Shown one piece after another: positions 1 to 41,232 of a DNA stretch of 64,000 nucleotides. A program made the position numbers and the translations under genes. The notes under the pieces were generated by a model, which had not been told where the DNA came from, ran no database searches, and was given only the letters and a program-made list of their open reading frames with translations. Each line of letters opens with the position of its first letter. Within the stretch, counting starts at the first letter, position 1. The DNA comes from Doris montereyensis (taxonomy: Eukaryota > Mollusca > Gastropoda > Nudibranchia > Dorididae): assembly GCA_037039925.1 (NCBI GenBank), contig JAXRKP010000018.1, positions 716,001 to 780,000 of the forward strand. The letters are read 5' to 3'.

Positions 1-667
1 ATTGGCTTAGATAAAAATTTCTGGTCTAAAATTGAAGACAGGAGTGTGCATTTTAGCAATTGGGTCTATCTTTAATGTACATTTTTAAGGATAATTCAGT
101 GTTAATACTTTACATTTCTATGACGAGATTTGCATTCAAACAAAAATGCATATTTGTAACATGTATTCTGGCAATGAGCATGTGTACAAGTGCTGGCACA
201 AGATTGGTCAGAAGGACAGAAATTCACACTAAAGCATGAAAATTAAAAAATACAGCCCAACCTGTTCTTAACGATCACAAATGATGAAAATGGTTGTTAT
301 GGACAGGTGGTCGTTTTGTGCAGGATAATATGAGTGGATGGAATTTGTCTAATTTAAAAAACAACTATCCCTTCCGAGTTGATGGAATATGTGTATCAGT
401 CCACATGTTATACCCATATTTTTGGGAGATGAGATGACCATGTAAGACAATATTGCTACTGCATGATAAGCAGTATTGTGTCCCAATCAAGCAGACAGGA
501 AGTCTGTGCAAAGCATGTAGACAGCAATGCAAGATGGTTACTTAATGAAGTGTTTTTTCTTCAACGCAGACAGTGATTGTCAATGCCAGTGACATCAAAG
601 CATATAGAAAACAATGTAAGCCGGGCCTTTGTTACGTAACATGAAAGTTTCATAAGCTGTGGGTGCA
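1..667. other. unannotated AT-rich sequence
   Basis: No exon, RNA gene or recognisable repeat was found here. Short open frames are not conserved-looking. Confidence 0.5.
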
Positions 668-985
668 CTCTGCAGTCCAGAGGCAATGTGTCGGCCTTTC
701 AACCAGAAGGTAGTAGTAGTGAGTTTGAGCCCTGCCAACGGTTGAACAATTTTCTTGAGTCTTTTCGAACAAAATCTACCCCCTGGTCCAGGTAGGTGGA
801 TTGACACCTAGTTCCATAGGAGACGGACGATAAAAAGGAGATCCCGTGTGCAGATCACAACACTCTGTGCACGTTAAAGACCCCTTGACTGTTTACAGGA
901 CAGTCTGGGCAAAATTAAAAATCCTACTAAATATCCCAAGATCACCTTAGTTGTGGATGTGGGTAAAATCAAATCAAATAAATGA
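668..985 (+). mobile_element. SINE family 1, copy a (5'-truncated)
   Basis: This is a tRNA-derived short interspersed element. A B-box-like GAGTTTGAGCC lies near 721, followed by a body with CAGGTAGGTGGATTGACACC, the stretch CTCTGTGCACGTTAAAGACC and a tail near GTGGATGTGGGTAAAATCAA. The same order of blocks recurs at 59,553-59,860 on the plus strand and at 42,750-43,065 and 49,960-50,215 on the minus strand, with head-only relics at 24,085-24,130 and 59,325-59,350. The repeated occurrence in one window supports the call. The family name is not known to me. Confidence 0.75.
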
Positions 986-1591
986 TTCGCATGCTGCTTT
1001 AGTCAGCAGTCAACGGTAGTGTCATAGGATTGCAAACAAAAGCAATGGGGAACACTTTGCTCACAATAGGCAACACAATCCATTTGCATCGCATGTGTTT
1101 GCATAGAAGTGTCTGGATGGCAAGACACTGTGACGAGGTGTGAAATCGAGAACATCCATTTGGTTGTCTTGCTTTGATGACCAGCCGCTTACACATCAAT
1201 TGTTTTGAGACACTGACTGATAATGGTAATGATTGGTTATGACTCAACAGCATGAGTGTCGATGTAGTAGTGAAGTGGGTAGAGCCAATGTAAGGCTGTA
1301 TCTAATAGTCACTATGGGCAGCTTATGACGGCGATTGGTCGGTCAAATGGAGAGAAACATAACATAGAAAAATCGCAATGGAGTTGATTACTGGTGGTTG
1401 TTCTGGACAGGTGGTCGTTATGCCAAGTTGGACTGTATATATCATAGTTAGGCAGCCACCTCTATTCCGAATTTCATATTTTATTTCCATTGTTACACAT
1501 GTCCCAATTTTACAAGTAGCCTCAAATTTAAATACAGTTAATCGAATGTTTACTCTAAAATGATGTATTTCATTTCATTTTTGAAGTCTGA
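986..1591. other. unannotated sequence
   Basis: Nothing recognisable was seen; there is no splice-bounded exon and no repeat shared with the rest of the window. Confidence 0.4.
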
Positions 1592-2260
1592 AGTGCTACA
1601 CCATCATCAAAGCCTTTCACCCCTACCAGGGTATAGGCCACTGACAAGAGATTTCCATCTTCCCTTCTCCTGGGAGATCTTTCTTAGCTCACTCCAGCTG
1701 GCATCCAGTCTCTTCCGGTCCTTTTCTATACTCCTTCGCCAAGTGTCCCATGGCCTACCCTGGTGTCGTCTTCCCTGCGGATTCTATTACAATGCTTGTC
1801 TTGTTATATTTGAAGCAGGCTTTTCGCAAAATATGTGTCCAATCCATTCTTCCTAGAGTGTTTTCAATAATTTCTATTTCTGTTCTTCGTTTCTAACTCT
1901 TTCTTGCCATTTAATTTTCAAGATCCTTCGAAGACGTCCATTGACAAAGGATTGAAGTTTCTTCATCGTCCCTAAAGTAGTCTTCCAAGTTTCTGCTCCA
2001 TATAGAAAAACAGATATGACATTTGACTTGAAAAATCTTATCTTTGTGCCAATCTTGATTTTCCTTTCTTTCCATACATTTTTTAATCGGGAGAATGCTG
2101 TTCTTGCTTTCCAATTCTTCTCCTCACATCAGCATGGGTTCCTCCTTGTTTATCAACAGTACTGCCTAATAAAGTAAAAGAATCTACCTCCTCAGGGGGT
2201 GTCCTGAATGGTGATGGGTTTATCTGATGATGAGTTAATTTTTATTATCTTGGTCTTTCC
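1592..2260 (-). mobile_element. LINE family C, 3' (C-terminal) segment
   Basis: The minus strand reads, through several frame breaks, as the C-terminal region of an AP-endonuclease-type non-LTR retrotransposon. From 5' to 3' it gives VDKQGGTHADVRRRIGKART, LYGAETWKT, FVNGRLRRILK, RWIGH-like and GRPWDTWRRS, ending in GRWKSLVSGLYPGRGERL near 1,610. These are hallmark blocks downstream of the reverse transcriptase in RTE-like LINEs. It belongs with 3,030-4,065, but the catalytic RT core that should join the two is missing. It is a dead copy. Confidence 0.8.
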
Positions 2261-3029
2261 TTCATTAATCCTCGAACTGGCTTATATAAACTTTTGTGGT
2301 GGCCATGTTCATTATGACAATTAGGGGTTTGAATGAATAAGTGAAAAAACAAGGCATAATTTGATGTCAGATGTATAGATAAGTATACATTTTCGGAAAT
2401 ATTATAAGTCAGGGAATACTTTTCCATCGCTGACGAGACCACAACGATGAATAATGATGACGGTGACCATGACTTTTTTATTGTTGAACTGTGAAGAAGC
2501 TTTTATTTTTTTCATCTCAAACGTCCATAAAAATCTTAAGGCCTTTTTAGAAACTTTTTTGTTGTTGATCAAAATATACAGGCAATGAGCTTTCAGAAAA
2601 TGTCTAGTTGTGAGGGTTTATGGCATCAATTGACATTCCTATACCTATGCATTCAGAAAAAAGGTGTGATTTTTCACTGTGTAGAGAACGGAAACACGCA
2701 TAATTTTTGGTTACAAAATAAAAAATAAAGTCATTCTTGTGTTTATGTCATTAGAAAAACTGATGTGAGATGAATACTAGATCCAAAAGTTGTCTTACAG
2801 GCTCAAGATCTACTTGCCTCTAGTGTCATCACTGTTTCTAAATTTCATCTCATCTTCATTACTACTGTCATCCCTGACGTGGTAAATGCCATTAAAATCA
2901 TCGTCACTATTACTCTAATCATTAGTAAAGATATCAAACAGATGTTTTCTAGTGCTAAATGGCCTAAAATAGCACCATTTGATGGTCCTTCAACTGGACC
3001 TGACATCGTAAAGTCAACAAAAAGGCGAA
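2261..3029. other. sequence replacing the RT core of LINE C
   Basis: About 770 bp between the two LINE C segments show no reverse transcriptase motif in any frame. The stretch is AT-rich with short open frames only. It could be an insertion plus deletion, or host sequence joined by rearrangement. Confidence 0.4.
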
Positions 3030-4065
3030 AATCTAAGCTGAGAAATCTGTCTTGAACTTAAGATTTTCAAGCTTTATTAAGTGATCTTCTGTCCACTCAC
3101 CTGAGACCTTTTCTCCAATCCAAATTCTGGTGAATAGGCTATGTAGAATGTGTACAGTAGTTGCGATATCTGCCTTCAGAGCCTCTGGCGGGATTAAATC
3201 TCGTCCACTGGCTTTGCCTGACTTGGTAGCTCCTATTGCCATTGCAATTTCTTCCTTTGTTGGTGGGTCTGTGTTAATTGCTAGGTCCTTCCTTGCTGGT
3301 AAAGTAGTTGGTGGGTTCTCTGGTGGTGGTCTGTTTAATAGTTGATTGAAGTGTTCCCTTCATCATTCCGACTGTGTTCGTTTATCAAATACTATATTGC
3401 CATTTGCATCGTTTACGGCATCTCTGATCTATGTTGCTTCTCTGACATTACAAGATTTTCATTGTCTAATAAACAATTTTCATCTTTGCTTCTGTAGCTG
3501 CCTTTTCTGCCACCTCTTCCAGAAAGTTGTTCTTGTCGTTCTGTATTCCTCTTTTCACTCCGTGATTGAATTTGGTACACTCATCTTGGGCAGCCATCTT
3601 CTCTTTTCTAGTTCTACAATTGTTTATTGCCATTTTCTTTTTCTTCTTTCTTTTATCAGTTCTAGTGATTCCTGAGTAATCCAATCTTTGTTTGTTTTGT
3701 TTTTTGTCCTAAAACAGCTTGACATGTAGACTAAAGTTTTCTTTTACCTGAACTTAGTGTTCATTAACATCGCATTTAAGGATTTGGAATCTGTTTTTCA
3801 ACTCAAGCTGGAACTCTTTCTTCTGTGATTTACTTTTAGTACATTGACTTGGAACGTAGTCTTCTTTTCCTGATTGGCTTGAGTGAACCTTTTTAGTTTT
3901 AGTTGGAGTTTTGCTAAAACAAGATGATGATCTGATGCTATATCCGCTCCTCTCAATATTCTGACATCTTCTAATGATCTTCTGATTTTGCTTGAAACGC
4001 AGCGGGGTTGATCTGGTTTTCCGTCCTCCAGTCTGGGGAAATCCTTGTTGCTTTGTGAAGATCAG
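3030..4065 (-). mobile_element. LINE family C, endonuclease end and pre-RT segment
   Basis: Read on the minus strand, the segment starts near 4,065 with RISPDWRTENQIN and then, after frame breaks, RRSLEDVRILRGADIASDHH. This is the C-terminal SDHH block of an AP-like endonuclease. It continues through the linker with NNCRTRKEKMAAQDE and KRGIQNDKNNFLEEVAEKA, and ends with SGKASGRDLIPPEALKADI and GEWTEDHLIKL, the pre-RT block before RT motif 1. The frame is broken several times. It pairs with 1,592-2,260 as one old 5'-truncated insertion. Confidence 0.8.
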
Positions 4066-4484
4066 CAATGCCAAAGCTCTCTTTGCTCCCTCTTGCGAAC
4101 AGATCTACTGTTGCTCATTGAGGATTTTATTGGGAAACTCAACATGTGACTGTCAATGTTTGTATGTTTAAATGTGTGATATAGATGTTTGGATGTTCCA
4201 AGAAAATCATAGTTTGGAGCTAAATATACCTGTTTTAAATATGGACTATTCTCAAAACAGCCAATGTCTTTCTCACACCAAACAGTGACAGGTCCAGTTT
4301 TATTCATGAGTGTGAGTACTGTGAGTCAGTTTTAATTTTCACCGTAAGATATCTTGAAATGAGCCTGAGACGTATGCTTATTATGTACATAATATAATAT
4401 ATACATAGATAGCTGGATATTCTGTATAGTCTAAAGAAGACCAAGTCATTGAATTGTTTTGCATTTTTCTCCTTTTGTTTGCAG
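4066..4484. other. unannotated sequence upstream of first recognised receptor exon
   Basis: No exon was recognised. The pyrimidine-rich stretch ending in TTTGCAG at 4,478-4,484 is the splice acceptor of the next exon, so this is intron of the receptor-like gene. Confidence 0.5.
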
Positions 4485-32853
<28,369 letters not shown>

Positions 32854-33323
32854 GTAAATTGTGTTTTGTGTATTTTGTTCATTAACTTAACATTTTTGTG
32901 TTTATTTTTTCTTTGTAAAAAAAGTTGTATAATGATCCAATACAACAAATTTTAGAGAAGTATGATAATGTTGCAAATTGGAGATTTGTAGACGGGGTTC
33001 GAAAAGTTGAAATATATTGATCTAAAGACAGTCATTTACATTGATTAAAAACTAACTGCAAACATTATTCAGTCTAGAAGCACGGCAGTAACAAGTTAAG
33101 AATTTATAAACACAGCTCTACAGTGTGACACTTGACATCGGCTAGGTCTCAGTCAACCAATCTTGGCCAATTCCTTTCATTCACAACCAATGAAAGATCG
33201 CAAACTCTTGTCATGTCCCATCATGATCACGCCATATATGGAAAATACATACTACGCATGGGAACCTTATCCTGTGACCTTGATCGGGCCCATTGAAATA
33301 AACCATTTCTCTCCCTCACTTTT
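32854..33323. other. unannotated sequence downstream of the last recognised receptor exon
   Basis: No polyadenylation-linked 3' UTR could be defined. Nothing recognised. Confidence 0.4.
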
Positions 33324-34639
33324 TTTCTTTCTTTCTTTCTTTATCAGTTCCCATTCTACCTTCCGGTGTATGAGCTCAGATGCCCGAGATGGTCTTTCTC
33401 TAGGTTGCCCTGTCCTGGTATTTTCTGTTTCCTTCCAAAAACTTAAATTTTTATGCTTTAATGCCTCATATCTTCTTCCCACTTTCTCCGAGGTCTGCCT
33501 TTTGGTCTTTTACCGTGGATACTGATTTAGCTATTCTATTGTCATTCATTTTGTTTACATTTCCAAACCATCTCAATTGATTTATTTCTATCTTAGTTTT
33601 TATGCCATCTGCTTTGGTTTGATCTCTTATTGTTGTATTTCTGACTTCTTCTCTTAGTGTCTTAATTTTTCCCTCTGAGCTAATCATTACTCCTAGGTAA
33701 TTGTAGTTTCTCCCTGGCCAATATAAAATTTTGTGTTTTAGCTTCTCTAGTTACTAGCATTGTTTTGGTTTTCTTTGCAATGCATTTACTCTCATTCCTC
33801 TTTTATTTAGTTCATTATTCATCATGTTGATATTTGACTGAAGGCCCCTTTCTTTTTTCCAAACAGAACTAAATCAGCAAATGAAAGCATTGATACGTTT
33901 ACTCAGTTACTGGTTTGAGCTTCCACACAAATACATTCATTTTCTTCATGTTTGCGACTGAATCCATAAATGTGATGAACAAAAGAGGACTTAAAATACA
34001 ACCTTGTCTTACTTCTATATCTACATCAGATTCTTCAGATACATTTCCAGCTACTCTCACTGCACATGTAAAAACTTTTAATGGCTTCTATTAAATTTTG
34101 TTCTACATTGTGTTCTTTTAAGGAGTGCCATAGTTTGTTCCTCCTCACAGTGTCAAATGCCTTTTCTAAGTCAATAAAACACAGATGTAAGTCAATATTT
34201 CTCTCATGGAATTTTTCTATTATTTGTCTAATTGTAAATATGTGGTCTTGTACACTTCTTCCTGGTCTAAATCCACTTTTTAATCTGATCCTCTACTCTT
34301 TTCCTTAGTTTCATTTCCAGAATCCTGGCATACACTTTTCCTGGTACGCTAAGTAGTGATATCCCTCTATAGTTTGAGCATTCCATAGTTGATCCTTTCT
34401 TATGTATTGGTACTACCGTTCCCTTTTTCCAGTCGTCCGGTACCTGTTTGGACCTCCATGCTTGTTGGCATATTGCATGTAGTAGTTTATCTGCCTCTCT
34501 CCCTTGGTTTTTAATCATTTCTGGATAAACTTGAACTGCTCCTGGGGCCTTTCCTAATTTCACTTTTCTTGTAGCTGTTTGGAGTTCATCCATTGATATA
34601 TCTACATTTTCAGCTGTCTTGATTATTTTGTTACCTTTT

Positions 34640-35040
34640 TATTTATCTCAAATATCTGTCATGATCTTGCGAAAACTGGTATTTGGGCTCTGGCTAAAAC
34701 GAAATTAGGGCTATTTTTTCCCCGAGTCCAAAATAATTTTCTGACTTTTTAGGGCATTATATTCTATAAGATTTAGAATGTAACAAGTAACTGTTCCTTG
34801 TATAGATGTAATTTATGTAGTCATATGCTTTTAATTATTTTATTTTATTATTTTATTCTATGTTCAAATCGACTGAAATTGTTCAGGAAAACAGACTTAA
34901 AATATTACAGGTCCAAATAAAACTTCAAAAATTCATATTTTGGTTATTTATTGTTAGATTTTGTTGAAATAAAGTGTGTTGTTCTTGTATTTACAATGTC
35001 TGTCTGAATGTATCATTGAGCATTTGAAAAGTTGGCTTGT
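34640..35040. other. unidentified insertion within LINE A copy 4
   Basis: About 400 AT-rich bases (ATTTTATTTTATTATTTTAT region) lie where the other LINE A copies have only about 70 bp. No coding motif or inverted ends were recognised. Confidence 0.45.
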
Positions 35041-35149
35041 GGTACCTACTTTCTCCATGTTTTCATGATTTAGCTGTCTTCTTTCATTGTTTCTCCTTTG
35101 GCGTTCTTAATTTGTTGTATTGGGCATGCGTTGGTCTTTCTCATGCTCT

Positions 35150-35805
35150 TCATTGCTGCCCCACAAACTTGACAAAAACCCGTGGAGGAGGTGTCTGTGC
35201 CTATGTAAACAAACGATGGTGTCATGAAAACAACATCCATATTTTGAAAAAACACTGCACTGCTGATTGTAAGATCCTTAACCTATCTTTAAGACCATAT
35301 TATATGCCAAGAGAATTTAATAAGATAATAGTAAATGTAGTATATATCCCATGCAACGCTAACACAACAACAACAATGGAAATTACAGACATACTTAATA
35401 AACAATTAATGTCATTCCCAGATTCTGTGATAGTATACTTAATAAACAATTAATGTCATTCCCAGATTCTGTGATAGTTACAACTGGGATTTCAATCAAA
35501 GGAACCTTGATCCTTCCCTTCCATTCTACCAAGATAAAATACTTGACCTATTTTATTCTAATGTGGCAAATGGATATAAAAGCAAAGGCTCTACCATCAC
35601 TCGAAGCATCAGACCACAGCCTAGAAGACCAAACTGATTGAGGAAAAGCCAGTTAAGAAAACTAAGTTTGTCTGGAATATTGATGCATGTGAAAGGTTGA
35701 AAGGTTGTTTTGCTTGTACTGATTGAAGTGCGTTTTGTGATCATGTGAGAGCCTTGAGGAACTGAATGATGTTGTGAGCTCTTATGTCAATTTTTGTCAA
35801 GAAAC
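35150..35805 (+). mobile_element. LINE family B fragment (endonuclease) inside LINE A copy 4
   Basis: The plus strand reads TRGGGVCAYVNKRWCHENN, LRPYYMPREFNKIIVNVVYI, KILDLFYSNVANGYKSKG (frame-shifted), LPSLEASDH and KPVKKTKFVWNIDACERLKG with CFACTD. This is the endonuclease of an L2/Rex1-like LINE. A ~44-bp segment with AACAATTAATGTCATTCCCA is duplicated in tandem at about 35,394-35,477. Its orientation is opposite to the surrounding LINE A. Confidence 0.8.
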
Positions 35806-36891
35806 TTTTATCCTAGATTGGTATATCTGTTTTACTATTGGTTTATTTAGTTCCTCTATTTTAAGTTTAGTAGCTGTTTTCTCTTTCCTTTTCTGTTTTT
35901 TTTCTTCTGTCAGTAATCTCATTTTGGCAATCACTAGGTGATGATCACTAAATATTTCAGTTCCTGTTTACTCTTGCAATTGCATCCAATTTACTGTAAA
36001 AAAAGGGAGCTGCTAACTGTTATGTAGTCTATGATTGACTTTTCACATGTGTGTTCATTTACTCTTATATTTGTGGATATCTATATGAGGAAAAAGCGTG
36101 TTGGCTTTTTACATGTTATTCTTTAGGCAAAAATGTATTAGCCTCTCTCCATTTGGAGAAGTTGTTGTCTCTCCTTCTTTAGCTATTACTCCTGACGTTT
36201 CTACAATGTTGCCTACTCTAGCGTTTAAAATCTCCTAAAACCATTAGTTCCTGTTTGGGTTCAAGATTCTCTGCAGCTATTTGTAAATCGTTTTTGAAGA
36301 TATCTTTTTCTTCTTGGTGGCGTCTTCATTTGATCCACAAGCTATTAATAATTTAATTTTTCTTCCTTTTGGTTTAATATTATAAATTTCCAATTTTCTA
36401 GTAGCTTTTTCTTTGACATCTACTCCTCAGAAGATTAAAGTATGATCTGGTCCTATATTTTCTATTCCTTGTAATTTTTTCTTTGTTTTTGTAATGGCCA
36501 AAATGTTTACTTTGATGAATTTTTCATTTCTTCTGCTAATTCTATCTCTTTTCCATTTATTGCCTTCACAGTCCGTGTTTGAAATATCAAGCCGAGTATT
36601 TTTAGTTATTTCTCTGAATCAGTTGATTTTGGGCAAGCAGGTGATTGGCCCACTGTACCTAAGTAGACGATGGGGCTGCCACCTTGAGGCTCCCTACCGG
36701 GCCTTGTTATTTTGTCAGGATTAACTTCCTTAGCTTCAGGTCAACCAAGACTGGCCTGCAAGGCAGCAGGTGTTTTCTGTCAGGGTTAACTCCCTTAATC
36801 TTTGGTCAGCCAAGATCTGCCTGCAAGGCACCAGGAGACTTGTGGAAGGCGGGATCGCCTAATCCCCGTACAGGTACTTACCTGTCCACTG

Positions 36892-37880
36892 TCACTTTTG
36901 CCATGGAAAATTCTATTTGGCCAAATCGAGACTGTTACACAGAGTTTGTATCGATACCAATATTTAGCTTCAGGCGTATTTACAGGGTATAACAAGGGGT
37001 TATTTTTACAAATTACAAACATTTTGTTACTTTTACGTGGCCTTAACTTAAATTGAAAAATGACACCAGTTGATGTCCTAAATGTTATTCAGCTCTTTGT
37101 ATGAAATACTTTATCTAATGTTGAAAGCTGTGGAATGAAGTAGCGGAATATTTTTGGATACTACTGGGCTGATTTTGCTTAGTCATCACTGGCGAAATAT
37201 TAATTTGAGTTCTTTAGTTTGCAAGAGTAAATAAAGAAGAAACACTTTTCTTTTTTGGTTGTTGAAAGGACACAAGTAAATGCTCTACTGCCTGGCTTTT
37301 ATGTTGAATTAGCCGTCCGTCTTCTCTCTTCATTAATTCTTCCTACTTCCTTTTGTCATGCCACACCATTGATTACCTTTACAGTCATTTTACATGTTTA
37401 AGTGTATTTTTCAAATTTCATTATTAAGCATTTGTTGCATGAGGTAGAAGTTTGTATAAGAGGTGGCCAGGGCGATCAGAGAAAACAGACCTGAGAGAGA
37501 CACACAGCTGAGGCGGGCTGGGCCAGAGATGAAGTGAGAGACTGTTCTATTATTATCATTATGTTGTCCGAAGTCTACATCCAGTAGATCTACCTCAGTT
37601 TGAGGGAATATTTTTTATGAATGAATCATTAAAGATGTCACTAACCACCGATTTGTCTTGGACTTGAGTCTATTTGAATTTGTCCTTGGCTCGGTGAGCC
37701 ATTACAGTATGCAGTGTGCCACTCTCTACTACTACATCTTCTACATCGTTTGTCCTGCAACCTTCGACACTTTTCATCTTCACCCATCACTCACCAGTAT
37801 CACATATATAAATAGCTATGTATGGAAGAACCATGTCTACTATCATCATGATCATGTGGATTCAAAATTTAGTTGTCTTT
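36892..37880. other. unannotated intergenic sequence
   Basis: Nothing recognised. A short minus-strand SINE 1 relic (ACCCACTTGGACTGGCAAG) lies at about 37,893-37,915. Confidence 0.4.
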
Positions 37881-37934
37881 GGGGTGGGGGTGTGGGAACC
37901 CACTTGGACTGGCAAGTGTAGGACCGAAACGTTG

Positions 37935-38930
37935 ATTTTCTGTTATTTGCATATTCGGGCAGAACGTTCATTTATCTATAAGTTTATGGCAGAAAAATGT
38001 CCATATGACACATATATTTTTTTAAACAAAATATTTTGCAGGCGAGGATAGGTTAAAAACACTTAAATTTTTTACGTAAATTACCCTTACACTGACTGAT
38101 AAGATGGCAGTAAAAACCTGTATATTGGCGGCTAATCGCTAAATGTGGCAAGACCGAGGTCACCTAACATCTGCCGACACTGCTAGTCGCTCCGGCCTAT
38201 CGCTGTGTGATGTAAGAGGCGTTGTGCGTCATTGTGTAAACACGAGCACAAGCATAGGATATAGAGGAAAACAACAAAAAGCTGGTCACTTTAACGTCTG
38301 TTTTCACAGCAGTGCACATCTAAACCTAGATTTATAATCCTCTTTACATTAGTAACAATGCCAGAGACTGTCAAAAGAGTAAGGGGGCTGCTACAACAAG
38401 GGAAATTTGTCTGAAGTGTTCGTTTTGTGTTATTTTCTTTTGATTTTTTTTACTTGCATTTTTCTCGAAATGTAGTTTTTTCACACTAAAATTCTATCTC
38501 CTCCGCCATTTACCGAACGATTTGTATTATATTTGGCACACAGGGTCCTCTTGTCAATGTTAATAGAATGACGTCGTTTAAAAAAAATATATTGTTAACT
38601 TTTAGAGAATTTTTTTTTTGGTAATAAAAATGCTGTTTTTGTACATTCACGATATAGTATTTTCAAAATTTCATAAAAAAAAATCACAAACATTTTTACA
38701 ACTCGAAGTTACCCTTTAGATATTGAATGGAAAAGTCGATCTGCACAGGTTTTGAGTGATTTTATTCATAACTAAGAGAGGAGATAGATTTTGAAAATTG
38801 GGTCGAAATATAAGATGGCGGCCGTTTCTATGGTAACCAAGGACACTACAAACTTTTCAATGATATAGGATGACTGTGTTTTGACAGTTACTCATGTGCA
38901 TACTAAAAGCAAAAAATAAAAATTCTCTCT
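37935..38930 (+). repeat. dispersed repeat R, copy 1
   Basis: Blocks here (GCAGGCGAGGATAGGTTAAA, TTACCCTTACACTGACTGAT, CTCCTCCGCCATTTACCGAA, ATCTGCACAGGTTTTGAGTG, ATGGTAACCAAGGACAC) recur in reverse complement and reverse order at 58,735-59,320. About 370 bp at 38,122-38,495 (containing CTGCCGACACTGCTAGTCGC) are absent from the other copy. No protein domain was seen. It is probably a non-autonomous transposon. Confidence 0.75.
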
Positions 38931-38935
38931 AAAAA

Positions 38936-39060
38936 AGGTACTGATTGCTCACGTTTACTGATTACATGATTACTGATTGCTCATGCTTACTGATTACATA
39001 TTTAGTATTTACTGGTTGCTCATGCTTACTGATTACACGATTACTGGTTGCTCATGCTAT
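38936..39060. repeat. imperfect tandem TACTGATTGCTCATGCT repeat
   Basis: TACTGATTGCTCA and CTTACTGATTACA alternate about four times directly after repeat R. Confidence 0.8.
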
Positions 39061-39586
39061 TGTGAATATCTTCTTACATGTGGTCTCAGTTTGAGCTTGT
39101 GGTTTCACAGATATATGGTTGTAACCATGTCCTACAATTCATCTCTCCCAAATCCCATTCTATAAGTATTCTTTCGTAACAGTTGCGTCCATCAATATAA
39201 ATAATCATTGAGCACTGCATTGTTTTTTAGTTTATCTTAGTTCAGATTCAGTGATTTCCTGACATTACTGACAGTTGAGCCTTTAATAAAAGCTTTATAC
39301 TCAAATCCCTCAACATTCTCCCACATAATACTAATACTAATACCCTACTCTGCTTATCGTGTAGCCCAGATGTTTGTTCATATCTCAGTCATGTGTCCAC
39401 AAAGTACAAATTAAACGCCATTTTCAATGATACAAAAAGAGAAACAGGAGTTACTCAAGGACACGTTGTAAGTAGTCGAAATAGCCCTGTGCTAGTGCTA
39501 GTTACATGTTGTTCCTGCGCAAACCAAGGCTGCAATGTCTTAGTCTGGTGTGTCAGTCTCCTAAATTATTGTATAGCTGCCAATTA
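39061..39586. other. unannotated intergenic sequence
   Basis: Nothing recognised. Confidence 0.4.
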
Positions 39587-40185
39587 CAGTGGAACCTGCG
39601 AGAAATCAACTGCGCCTGTCATCAATTCTCAGTTGTGATCAACTTCCGCCACAGGATCTCCCCCCCCTATTTCATTGTATATCACCCTTTAATTACATCA
39701 ACTACTTTGAGACTAGAACCTGCTTAAAATCAACTCTGAAAACTAAATCACATGGCCGTGAAGAAGCTCTACTGTTAAAAAAATGTATTAAAAGATGCAT
39801 GTCACATCCAGCGCTAGCCTAGGAGAATGTCATTTGTAAACCAGCACGTGCCCGTATACTATAAAGCATATTATTTTTTATTTATAAATAATACATGTGA
39901 TAGAGTGAGTTATTGGCTACAGAGTACTTGGAAGAGATGGTGTACATAATACATTGTTACAAAAATAGGCTACTTTTACTTTACTTAGGCCTTCTGCCCC
40001 TTATAGGGCATAGGCTATCCACAACTGCTCTCCATTTTTTACAGTCCTGAGCTGCCTTTTCTAGCTCCTGCCAGCCATACCCCATCTTCTTTGCTTCTAG
40101 GCTAGATTTGGAATAAATCCCCAGGACTCTGCAACCCCGCTGTGTCTCACTGTCCCGAGGTGTTGAGCTTAAGCAGGTTCCACTA
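39587..40185. mobile_element. Tigger/pogo-like element with TA target
   Basis: The left end is TA|CAGTGGAACCTGCGAGAAAT. The right end on the minus strand is TAGTGGAACCTGCTTAAGC, followed by TA. CAGTGGAACC ends with TA duplication are typical of Tigger/pogo-type Tc1-mariner elements. Inside, at about 39,970-40,170 (minus strand), sits a LINE 3' end encoding YGWQELEKAAQDCKKWRAVV then DSLCPIRGRRPK. No transposase is recognisable. Confidence 0.7.
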
Positions 40186-41170
40186 TAGTACCCGGTATGT
40201 AAAAACATACTTGGTGTGTTTTTTCCCCCCTTTGAGTCCTTAAGTCTGTGTTTACCTTGAAAAGTATGTATATGTGTATACTATGAGGACTTGCTGTATT
40301 TAAAAAAAGAAACCCTCAGTTAACGGCACAGACTTGGAGACATTGGTGTGAAAGTTCTGAGACGCTGTTCTGAGGTCGTAAAACTACTGTCACACTTTAG
40401 CAAGAAGACCAACGATCGGCAGAATTTCTCATTTATCTTAAAGAGAGTTAATTTAAGTTAAATGACCAATATATTCTGGAATGTTGCAGACCGCTAGGCA
40501 AGTTTGAATTAGTTTACGCTGTCAGATTCTGTTTTCTGATTTGAAAGCGTTGGCAGCTGTGCTAATATAAGCTTTACGTTTAAACAACAATTTGTTTGTT
40601 CATGCGTGGGTCTGCAAATTGTTCCCGTATCACCATTAGCCGTAGATAATAATTTAACTAAAAAATCAAACTGCCTTCCACTTTTTCCATAACTAGGATG
40701 CAGTCTTGACATATAATAGTCATTAATAACAGTAGTACTAGTAGTGCTTTCTTCCTCAATATCTATAAATGTACAGGCATCACTAGAGACAATGAAAAAA
40801 CTTTGCATGTGTACATATTAATACACGAAACCAGCCAATGTTTGTATTTTTTAAAACTGGTCATATAATGTTCTGTCATATTAATTGTATATTAACACAA
40901 ACTAACTATTATTATTATCCCGGTGGTACCAAGTACGATTATGAGATCTAGTATTCAATTCTGAGGTTATGCTGTATAAACTGTTCAAAATGGTGGGCTA
41001 GCTAAATGAAAATGATACTCACAAAGACAGGGAATCAATGAAGCTTACATTAATTCAACGTCACTTTTAGCAGAATATTTTCTCAAACAAAAACGATCTG
41101 GGGATGATTTAAAGCCTACGTGCAAAATATGGTTACTCTTAGTGGCCTATCAACAGCCTTTGGCGAACAA
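40186..41170. other. unannotated intergenic sequence
   Basis: Nothing recognised; there is a short (TA)n tract at about 41,190-41,206. Confidence 0.4.
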
Positions 41171-41232
41171 AGATCAACCAACTCATAATTATATATATAT
41201 ATATATAGATTACAGAATTTTCAAATGTCACT

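Larger units (their letters stand above)
33324..36891 (-). mobile_element. LINE family A, copy 4 (both ends present, interrupted)
   Basis: The 3' end begins with (CTTT)n at about 33,324-33,345. The 5' end is the GTGGACAGGTAAGTACCTGT start at about 36,870-36,891, with two 68-bp repeats (about 36,705-36,840). TCACTTTT on both sides may be a target duplication. The minus strand gives LGKAPGAVQVYPEMIKNQGR, VPDDWKKGTVVPIHKKGSTM and CSNYRGISLLSVPGKVYARI. RT motif C is degraded to SFADLVLF. Foreign sequence replaces parts at about 34,640-35,040 and 35,150-35,805, the latter being LINE B. Inactive. Confidence 0.9.

Noticed and set aside
36684..37056. Overlapping frames of 75-102 codons
   Set aside because: They lie across the 5' monomers of LINE A copy 4 and its flank; not genes.
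37658..37921. 87-codon open frame
   Set aside because: No domain, no splice context, and its end runs into a SINE relic.
39393..39638. Possible exon with NDTKRETGVTQG
   Set aside because: Faint resemblance to an RT block, but no other motif, no splice sites and no supporting neighbouring sequence.
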